In this document: positions 1 through 4,858 of the stretch, in pieces
How the letters are laid out: each line of letters starts with the position of its first letter
How positions within the stretch are numbered: the first letter of the stretch is position 1
Assembly (NCBI GenBank): GCA_016182285.1
Contig: JACOXQ010000039.1
Coordinates: forward strand, 1 to 5,782
Source: Candidatus Kaiserbacteria bacterium
Lineage (GTDB): Bacteria; Patescibacteriota; Minisyncoccia; Phycocordibacterales; Phycocordibacteraceae
Reading direction: 5' to 3'
Length of the DNA: 5,782 nt
Position numbers and translations under genes: made by a program
The notes under the pieces: generated by a model
Told to the model about the DNA's origin: nothing
The model's input: only the letters and a program-made list of their open reading frames with translations
Database searches by the model: none

Positions 1-135
1 CTTATCGCGCCGTTCTATCTCTATATGCAGTATCTCCAGCCGCTCGTCGCCAAATTTCAAGTCTCCGGCTCGCCGGCCATACCGACTACCGCTGACCTAG
101 AAAAGCTGATAAACTCATTCAAAGCGGGGCAGTAA
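1..135 (+). CDS. C-terminal end of an unidentified protein (5' end outside window)
   Basis: Frame 1 is open from the first base to a TAA at 133-135 and gives 44 residues. The visible part begins with a hydrophobic, aromatic stretch (LIAPFYLYMQYLQPLV) and ends in a short polar tail containing a predicted helix (ADLEKLINSFKAGQ). The hydrophobic stretch could be the end of a membrane helix or of a buried one. I recognise no family from this fragment. The stop lies only 10 bases before tRNA-Phe, so the tRNA promoter would have to lie inside this gene or the two are co-transcribed. No terminator is visible between them. The frame is credible because it stays open, ends cleanly before the tRNA and has codon use like its neighbours, but 44 codons is weak evidence. 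Confidence 0.6.
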   Translation, partial: LIAPFYLYMQYLQPLVAKFQVSGSPAIPTTADLEKLINSFKAGQ

Positions 136-145
136 ACCTTGCAAC

Positions 146-218
146 GCTTGGATAGCTCAGTTGGTAGAGCACTTCCCTGAAGAGGAAGGGGTCGTCGGTT
201 CGATCCCGACTCCAAGCA
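146..218 (+). tRNA. tRNA-Phe (anticodon GAA)
   Basis: A complete cloverleaf can be drawn. The acceptor stem GCTTGGA (146-152) pairs perfectly with TCCAAGC (211-217). The D stem is GCTC/GAGC (155-158/167-170) with loop AGTTGGTA. The anticodon stem CTTCC/GGAAG (172-176/184-188) encloses loop CTGAAGA, which puts anticodon GAA at 179-181. The variable region is GGGTC (189-193). The T stem GTCGG/CCGAC (194-198/206-210) has loop TTCGATC. The discriminator is A218, usual for tRNA-Phe. The next bases are CCG, so a full 3' CCA is not encoded and a CCA-adding enzyme would be needed. The ATG of the next gene is at 224, so the tRNA and that mRNA are very likely on one transcript. Confidence 0.97.
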
Positions 219-223
219 CCGAT

Positions 224-1309
224 ATGTTTCGGACGTTCTTTATTTGGATACAGGCGCATGAGCGGCATCTCTCCGCGCTCGCGATGGTTGCCGGCTTTAT
301 CGTAGACAGCCTGTTTTTTGAGCGCATTGACCTATGGCAGACGCAAGCGGTCTTCGCTTTTTATACGGCGATTTGCTTCATAACGATTCCTCTATTGCAT
401 TGGATTGAAACGCGCGTAACGCGCGGCATATCCGCACCGAGGTGGAGTTCTATTCTTCCGATAGCGACGCAGTTCGCGCTCGGCGGATTCTGGAGCGGTT
501 TCGTTATCTTCTACGGCCGCTCGGCTGTGTTCGGCGTATCGTGGCCGTTCCTCCTGTTTCTTTTTCTCGTGTTTATCGGAAACGAGTACTTCCGTCACCA
601 TTCAAGACTCGTATTCACCAGCGCTCTCTTCTTCTTCGCGCTCTACTCGTACGCCATTTTCGCAGTGCCTGTTTATACGGGAACTATAGGGACTCTGACC
701 TTTATCATGAGCGGGATTGTCGCCATAGGTGTTTTCGCATTATTCACCGTTTTTCTCCGTTTTGTCGGAAGGGACCGTTTTATCGCCGACGTGTGGCGGA
801 TTCGCGTCTTTGCGTTTTTGATATTTGCCGCAGTCAATATTTCTTATTTTACCAACATACTTCCGCCGCTGCCGCTCTCGTCTGAAAATTCAGGCGTTTA
901 TCATTCAGTATGGCGCGTGCCGGGAGCATATCTGGCCAAGAATGAAATTAATCAGCCGTGGCAGGTGCGGTATCTCGGATTCGCACCGACTTTGCATATT
1001 ATCTCCGGAGAATCCGTCTACGCATACGGTTCCGTCTTCGCTCCGACTTCTCTCGCCACGACGGTCGTACATCGCTGGGAGTGGCATAATCCCATACAGA
1101 AAAAATGGATAACCAAGTCAACTGTCTCGTATCGTATTATCGGCGGCCGCGACGGCGGATACCGCGGCTATTCGGCTTTGCCTATAGATGACGCCGGCGC
1201 CTGGCGCGTGAATATAGAAACGGCCGACGGCCGCCTCATTGCGCGCCTGCCGTTTACCGTCGAGCTGACCGTTACTCCGCCCGTTGTAGAAACAATCACT
1301 CTCAAGTGA
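224..1309 (+). CDS. Polytopic membrane protein with C-terminal DUF2914 domain
   Basis: The product is 361 residues. The N-terminus carries a cytoplasmic-looking HERHLS signature (residues 12-17). About seven hydrophobic segments follow, near residues 17-32, 41-58, 76-97, 103-119, 129-150, 155-179 and 193-213. A soluble C-terminal region follows, probably outside the membrane. Its end fits DUF2914: HRWEWHN near 283-289, RGYS at 314-317, and an AGAWRVNIETADGRLIARLP block at 324-343. This architecture is, to my knowledge, common in Candidate Phyla Radiation genomes. Its function is unknown. The reading frame is open back into the tRNA (an ATG at 161), but the tRNA is unmistakable, so ATG 224 is the start. 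It is the only ATG between the tRNA and the HERHLS motif. No Shine-Dalgarno sequence is possible outside tRNA sequence. The TGA at 1307-1309 abuts the opposing Hsp20 stop. Confidence 0.85.
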   Translation: MFRTFFIWIQAHERHLSALAMVAGFIVDSLFFERIDLWQTQAVFAFYTAICFITIPLLHWIETRVTRGISAPRWSSILPIATQFALGGFWSGFVIFYGRSAVFGVSWPFLLFLFLVFIGNEYFRHHSRLVFTSALFFFALYSYAIFAVPVYTGTIGTLTFIMSGIVAIGVFALFTVFLRFVGRDRFIADVWRIRVFAFLIFAAVNISYFTNILPPLPLSSENSGVYHSVWRVPGAYLAKNEINQPWQVRYLGFAPTLHIISGESVYAYGSVFAPTSLATTVVHRWEWHNPIQKKWITKSTVSYRIIGGRDGGYRGYSALPIDDAGAWRVNIETADGRLIARLPFTVELTVTPPVVETITLK

Positions 1310-1828
1310 CTAGCCGGCTTTTACTCTAAGTTTCGTCTGTTTAGCCCTATCCAATTTAGGGAGAATGATCGTGAGCAGGCCGTCCTTTGCGCTCGCAGAA
1401 GAAGACTCAACGTCAACTTCTTGCGGCAGCATTATGGTTCGCGAGAACGAGCCCCAGAAGAGCTCTCGCGTGAAGAAGTCGGGACCGGCGACCTGTTCGC
1501 GCTCCATGCGCGAACCCTCTATCTCCACCATATCTCTGCTTATGGAAATACTGAGCTCGTCCGGGCGCACTCCTGCGACAAAGGCGCGAATGATAATGTC
1601 GCCCGGTGTCTGGTGAACATCCACCGGCAGTTGGCCCTCAGAATTTGGCAGGTCGTCCTCAAGAGGCGCAGGACGCGCGGCGGCTGTACCGGTTGTTTGT
1701 GGACGCGGTTTCTCGCGGACGGGAAGAGTCGTCGGCAACTCATCGTCAAATGCGTCAAAAGAATCGCCGGAAGACGCGCTGCCGGAGAGGCGCTCAAAGA
1801 ACGATGGCTTTTTGTTCATAAATAGCAT
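1310..1828 (-). CDS. Hsp20/alpha-crystallin small heat-shock protein
   Basis: The product is 172 residues and should be an ATP-independent holdase that binds unfolding proteins in the cytoplasm as an oligomer. Residues 1 to about 65 are polar and low in complexity (DDELPTTLP, RPQTTGTAAARPAP), so probably disordered. The alpha-crystallin domain runs from about 66 to 160. It starts with QLPVDVHQTPGDIIIRAFVAG and ends with the family hallmark GLLTIILPK (150-158). The short tail contains LRV (167-169), matching the I/L-x-I/V motif that docks onto a neighbouring subunit. A second ATG at 1819 gives MNKKPSFFERL, which looks like a more natural N-terminus. The start at 1828 is therefore uncertain. 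Neither start has a clear Shine-Dalgarno sequence. The gene begins 8 bases after the prsW-like stop, so the two are probably co-transcribed, although a TAAAAT at 1834-1839 could be a weak separate -10 box. Confidence 0.92.
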   Translation of the reverse strand: MLFMNKKPSFFERLSGSASSGDSFDAFDDELPTTLPVREKPRPQTTGTAAARPAPLEDDLPNSEGQLPVDVHQTPGDIIIRAFVAGVRPDELSISISRDMVEIEGSRMEREQVAGPDFFTRELFWGSFSRTIMLPQEVDVESSSASAKDGLLTIILPKLDRAKQTKLRVKAG

Positions 1829-1836
1829 GTAATATT

Positions 1837-2526
1837 TTAAGAATTGCGGTACTGGAAATATTTTAGCACTTCAAACGCCGCAAAGAAAATAACGGCAATC
1901 ACCCACACGAAGAAGAACGCGGCAAGCGCGGCGGAAGCGCCTTGATTTATAATAAGCATGTTGAAGGCGGTGTGCAATGCTGTAGCGAGGATAAGTCCGA
2001 GTGCGGCGGCGCAAATGCGAATATGCGGGCGATAGCGGACGGAGAATGCGAGCGCAAAACCGATCGCCGCAGATGCGACAACATGTAGCAGGGTAGCGCC
2101 GAGGAATCGCACGTCGCCGGTGAAGAAACTGATTGCGATGTCGCCGTCTGAGATCGGTGTGACGAGGAAAAGCATATTCTCCGCCGACGCGAAGCCAAGC
2201 GCTATTGTTATCATATAGATGACGTAATCGGGAGCTTCGTCAACAGCTCTCCGCCACAGGATGAGCGCGGCCGCCATGCCGTACTTGAGCGTTTCTTCTA
2301 TGAGCGCCCATGCCGTAATGACGGACAGGCTTCCGTTAAGGTATTCCTTCGCGTAATGCTCCAGCGGCAGAGCGAGCGGCACGGCCGCCATTCCGGCAAC
2401 GAACGTAAGTGCGATTAGTGAACGCGGTTCCGGATGACTCGCGTCCTCTTTGATAAGGAAATAGAGCCAAATGAACGAAGGCAGAAGTCCGCCGAGGAAT
2501 GCGTAGCCGAGCGTTGTGAGCGTCAC
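1837..2526 (-). CDS. PrsW-family (CAAX-like) intramembrane metalloprotease
   Basis: The product is 229 residues and very hydrophobic, with about seven to eight membrane segments. The family motifs appear in order: KEDASHPEP after the first helix (26-34), IEETLKY (76-82, the EExxK motif), GFASAEN (111-117, the FAxxEN motif), RFLGATLLH (140-148) and HTAFN (185-189). E77, E78, H148 and H185 are likely metal or catalytic residues. In Bacillus subtilis PrsW makes the first cut in the anti-sigma factor RsiW. No sigma or anti-sigma gene is visible here, so the substrate is unknown. The start is GTG (2524-2526), since this frame has no upstream ATG before the repeat region. There is no Shine-Dalgarno sequence, but an extended -10 box lies 6 bases upstream and predicts a leaderless mRNA. 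The gene runs into hsp20, which points to a protein-quality-control pair. Confidence 0.9.
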   Translation of the reverse strand: MTLTTLGYAFLGGLLPSFIWLYFLIKEDASHPEPRSLIALTFVAGMAAVPLALPLEHYAKEYLNGSLSVITAWALIEETLKYGMAAALILWRRAVDEAPDYVIYMITIALGFASAENMLFLVTPISDGDIAISFFTGDVRFLGATLLHVVASAAIGFALAFSVRYRPHIRICAAALGLILATALHTAFNMLIINQGASAALAAFFFVWVIAVIFFAAFEVLKYFQYRNS

Positions 2527-2532
2527 GCCGTT

Positions 2533-2541
2533 ATTATAACA
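2533..2541 (-). promoter_or_regulatory. Extended -10 promoter of the PrsW-like gene, predicting a leaderless mRNA
   Basis: On the minus strand the sequence reads TGTTATAATAACGGCGTG. It has a perfect TATAAT with the TGN extension directly before it. If the last T of TATAAT is -7, then +1 falls on base 2526, which is exactly the G of the GTG start codon. A possible -35 TTGAAA at 2559-2564 sits 20 bp upstream. That spacing is too long to be convincing, and the hexamer is also part of the heptamer repeat. Extended -10 promoters do not need a -35. The fit to consensus is direct; promoter activity is inferred. Confidence 0.7.
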
Positions 2542-2555
2542 GGCTCGCTAGCCCA

Positions 2556-2668
2556 AATTTTCAATTATCAATTTACAATTTTCAATCAAGGTCCAATGTC
2601 TCAATGTGTCAATTGAAAATTAATACATTGAAAATTCATTGGAAATTGATAATTGTAAGTTGAAAATT
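2556..2668. repeat. Intergenic pair of inverted heptamer (TTGNNAR) arrays between valS and the PrsW-like gene
   Basis: On the minus strand 2585-2558 holds four back-to-back heptamers: TTGAAAA, TTGTAAA, TTGATAA, TTGAAAA. On the plus strand 2628-2666 holds TTGAAAA, a 4-base interruption, then TTGGAAA, TTGATAA, TTGTAAG, TTGAAAA. Another TTGAAAA lies at 2613-2619. The opposed arrays pair in three perfect blocks: 2556-2564 with 2660-2668, 2563-2574 with 2643-2654, and 2577-2586 with 2627-2636. A minor alternative stem is TCAATGT/ACATTGA (2601-2607/2625-2631). The array overlaps the last two bases of the valS TAA. The region could act as a hairpin separating the valS and prsW transcripts, but it has no GC stem with a T-run. 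Confidence 0.85.
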
Positions 2669-4838
2669 ATTTACTTTCAGGCCAAGATGCAACCATCAAG
2701 AATTTAGAGTCCTTCGTCGGCATAGACTGATATATCTCCTCGGTAACGAACGGCATAAAAGGGTGGAGAAGACGGAGCGTACGGTCAAGAAGTGTCATTA
2801 AGGTGCGCGCGCGCGAAGCGCGCGCGGCCTCGTCCGCACCGGCGAATATCGACTTTGATTCTTCAAGTATCTTGTCAGCGAGTTCGTGCCACGCATAGTG
2901 ATAGAGCTTCTCCGCGGCCATATAAATGCGGAACTCTTCAATATCCGTTGTAATGTCTCTCGTTAACGCATCTAGCTCAGAAAGAATTTTCACATCACTT
3001 TCATCCATGTTGGACGTACGACGTCCAACATGGATTTGTGGCGTATTTGCTGTGTTTTCTAATATAAACCGCGCGATGTTCCACAGCTTATTCGCGAAGT
3101 GCTTGTAGCCCTTCACCTTATCCTCGCTGATGCGCATGTCGGTCCCAGGCGTATTGCCGACGACGAGCGCCATGCGCGCGGCGTCCGCCCCGAACTTCGC
3201 CGTCACGTCTAACGGGTCCATATTGTTCCCGAGCGACTTGCTCATCTTCCTTCCGGCCGCGTCGCGCACTAGACCGTGCAAGTATACAGTCTTAAACGGA
3301 ATCGTGTTGAGCGTAAATTCAGTCATAAGTATCATGCGCGCTATCCAGAAAAATAGAATATCGTATCCGGTCTCAAGAAGATCGGTCGGGTGGTAGGTTT
3401 TAAAATCTTCAGTTTCGTCAGGCCACCCAAGCGTTGAAAAAGTCCAAAGACCTGATGAGAACCATGTATCAAGAGTATCTTCGTCCTGTATCCATCCTGC
3501 TTCCTTCGGTTCAATTCCAACTGCTATCTCCTCGCCGCGATACCAGACCGGCACCCTGTGCCCGTACCAGATCTGCCGGCTGATGCACCAATCGCGCAGG
3601 TTTTCTATCCAGTGGAAGTAAGTCTTTTCAAAGTGTTCCGGAATAATCTTAATTGCCCCGGAACGAACCGGTTCCAACATGAGTTCTTTCAGCGTTTTCC
3701 CGCGCATCGGAACCTCTTTATTTACGTCAACGAACCATTGCATTTTCGGCATAGGTTCAATAATTCCTCCCGTTCGTTCGGCGGTCGCGATATTTTGGAC
3801 AGTGTCTTCTTTTTTTTCCAGCAGTCCTTCGCTCTTTAGCCACTCCACTACCGCTTCGCGCGCCTCAGTCGTTTTCTTATCTTTAAGGCGGCCATCTACC
3901 GTCATTCTCGCGTATTCGTTGATAACGACGACTTCGTGAGAGAGCCCGTGGCGGTCGGCTATATCCCAGTCGGTCTGGCTATGCGCCGGAGTTATGCCGA
4001 CGGCGCCCGTGCCGAATGCGGGGTCAACCTCTTTATCAGCTACAATTTTTATATGAACAGGCACATCGCAGAAAACGGCGTCATATTCTTTCCCTACAAA
4101 TTTTTTGTATCGCGTGTCGTCCGGATGCACCGCGACTGCGACATCGCCGACCTTCGTTTCTGGGCGTGTTGTGGCAATTGAAATAGGGAAGTCTTTTGAA
4201 TATCGGAATGTATACAACGTCGCATGGCGCTCCTCGTATGTGACTTCATCGTCGGAAATAGCGGTCTGACCCTTCGGGTCCCAGTTTACGATGCGGTGGC
4301 CGCGATAAATAAGGCCGGCATCGTACATATTTTTAAAAACTTTATTCACCGCGCGAGTACGAGTTTCGTCCAGCGTGAACGCCTCGCGCGACCAGTCAAG
4401 AGACGCCCCCATCGTTTTAACTTGATTCACAATAGTGGTGTGGTTCTCAGACGCGAACTTTCCGATTCGTTTCAACAATTCTTCGCGACCCAAGTCGTGC
4501 CTGTTTTTGTTTTCTTCTTTCTTAATCTGCTTCTCAACCACAGACTGCGTCGCTATAGCGGCATGGTCGGTACCGGGGACCCAGAGCGTGCGGAATCCCC
4601 TCATTCGCTTGTAGCGGATAAAAACATCCTCAATGGCGAGCATGAGCGCGTGGCCCATATGGAGACGTCCGGTGACGTTGGGCGGCGGGAGCACGATGGA
4701 GTACGTAGGCGCGTCCAGCTTCGCGACCTCCTGCTTCACGCACTCGTCCGGATTGAAAAGTCCGCTTTCTTCCCACTGCGCATATATCCGCGCTTCAGTC
4801 GCGGAGGGGTCGTACGGCTTCAAGAATTTCTCGGGCAT
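2667..4838 (-). CDS. valS: Valine--tRNA ligase (short form)
   Basis: A class I synthetase that charges tRNA-Val in the cytoplasm. The N-terminal Rossmann half has PPPNVTGRLHMGHA with HMGH (60-63) as the HIGH motif. The CP1 editing domain spans roughly 200-350, with ATTRPET (222-228) and GTGAVGITPAH (276-286). RDWCISRQIWYGHR (415-428), DTLDTWFSSGLW (454-465) and LETGYDILFFWIARM (488-502) follow. The KMSKS motif is at 531-535. The anticodon-binding domain ends at LLHPFMPFVTEEIY (690-703). At 723 residues it lacks the rest of that domain and the C-terminal coiled-coil arm seen in ValS of about 950 residues in Escherichia coli. An in-frame palindromic insertion lies at 602-611 (IHVGRRTSNM). The ATG at 4838 has no Shine-Dalgarno sequence but has an extended -10 box just upstream. 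tsaD ends 20 bases upstream. Confidence 0.97.
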   Translation of the reverse strand: MPEKFLKPYDPSATEARIYAQWEESGLFNPDECVKQEVAKLDAPTYSIVLPPPNVTGRLHMGHALMLAIEDVFIRYKRMRGFRTLWVPGTDHAAIATQSVVEKQIKKEENKNRHDLGREELLKRIGKFASENHTTIVNQVKTMGASLDWSREAFTLDETRTRAVNKVFKNMYDAGLIYRGHRIVNWDPKGQTAISDDEVTYEERHATLYTFRYSKDFPISIATTRPETKVGDVAVAVHPDDTRYKKFVGKEYDAVFCDVPVHIKIVADKEVDPAFGTGAVGITPAHSQTDWDIADRHGLSHEVVVINEYARMTVDGRLKDKKTTEAREAVVEWLKSEGLLEKKEDTVQNIATAERTGGIIEPMPKMQWFVDVNKEVPMRGKTLKELMLEPVRSGAIKIIPEHFEKTYFHWIENLRDWCISRQIWYGHRVPVWYRGEEIAVGIEPKEAGWIQDEDTLDTWFSSGLWTFSTLGWPDETEDFKTYHPTDLLETGYDILFFWIARMILMTEFTLNTIPFKTVYLHGLVRDAAGRKMSKSLGNNMDPLDVTAKFGADAARMALVVGNTPGTDMRISEDKVKGYKHFANKLWNIARFILENTANTPQIHVGRRTSNMDESDVKILSELDALTRDITTDIEEFRIYMAAEKLYHYAWHELADKILEESKSIFAGADEAARASRARTLMTLLDRTLRLLHPFMPFVTEEIYQSMPTKDSKFLMVASWPESK
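2806..2826. repeat. GC-only inverted repeat inside valS
   Basis: CGCGCGCGC (2806-2814) and GCGCGCGCG (2818-2826) are perfect 9-bp arms around GAA. The segment encodes AARASRAR in ValS, between conserved parts of the anticodon-binding domain. The mRNA could form a very stable hairpin. It may simply reflect GC-rich codons for Ala and Arg, and there is no second copy in the window. Confidence 0.6.
3003..3035. repeat. 33-bp palindromic element inserted in frame in valS
   Basis: ATCCATGTTGGACGT (3003-3017) and its exact reverse complement ACGTCCAACATGGAT (3021-3035) flank a 3-base centre ACG. The core GGACGTACGACGTCC recurs in tsaD. Read on the valS strand it encodes IHVGRRTSNMD. It lies in a variable loop between the catalytic core (NKLWNIARFIL) and the conserved start of the next helical block (LSELDAL). 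The frame is kept. Confidence 0.9.
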
Positions 4839-4847
4839 TATCTGTAG

Positions 4848-4856
4848 AATATAGCA
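4848..4856 (-). promoter_or_regulatory. Extended -10 promoter of valS, predicting a 3-nt leader
   Basis: The minus strand reads TGCTATATTCTACAGATAATG up to the start codon. TATATT carries a TGN extension. With its last T as -7, +1 is base 4841, three bases before the ATG at 4838. The box lies in the 20-base gap between the tsaD stop (4859-4861) and valS. No Shine-Dalgarno sequence is present. The match is less perfect than that upstream of the PrsW-like gene, and no -35 was identified. Confidence 0.5.
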
Positions 4857-4858
4857 AA

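Noticed and set aside
161..223. ATG at 161 as the start of the DUF2914 protein
   Set aside because: It lies inside an unambiguous tRNA-Phe, and the extra residues are tRNA sequence. ATG 224 fits the family N-terminus.
411..425. CGCGCG-TAA-CGCGCG inverted repeat in the DUF2914 gene
   Set aside because: Six-base GC arms are easily produced by ETRVTRG codons, and there is no similar copy elsewhere.
1421..1825. Plus-strand open frame opposite hsp20
   Set aside because: It is Arg-rich and featureless and lies fully antisense to a clear alpha-crystallin domain.
2542..2553. GGCT/AGCC hairpin upstream of the PrsW-like gene as a terminator
   Set aside because: There are only four paired bases and no T-run on either side.
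4650..4661. HMGH instead of HIGH in ValS as a missing catalytic residue
   Set aside because: The second position of the HIGH motif is variable in class I synthetases. Both histidines and the glycine are present.
4224..4847. Long plus-strand open frame opposite valS
   Set aside because: It is antisense to the conserved ValS HIGH-motif and N-terminal region and its product has no recognisable features. It is a shadow of biased codon use.
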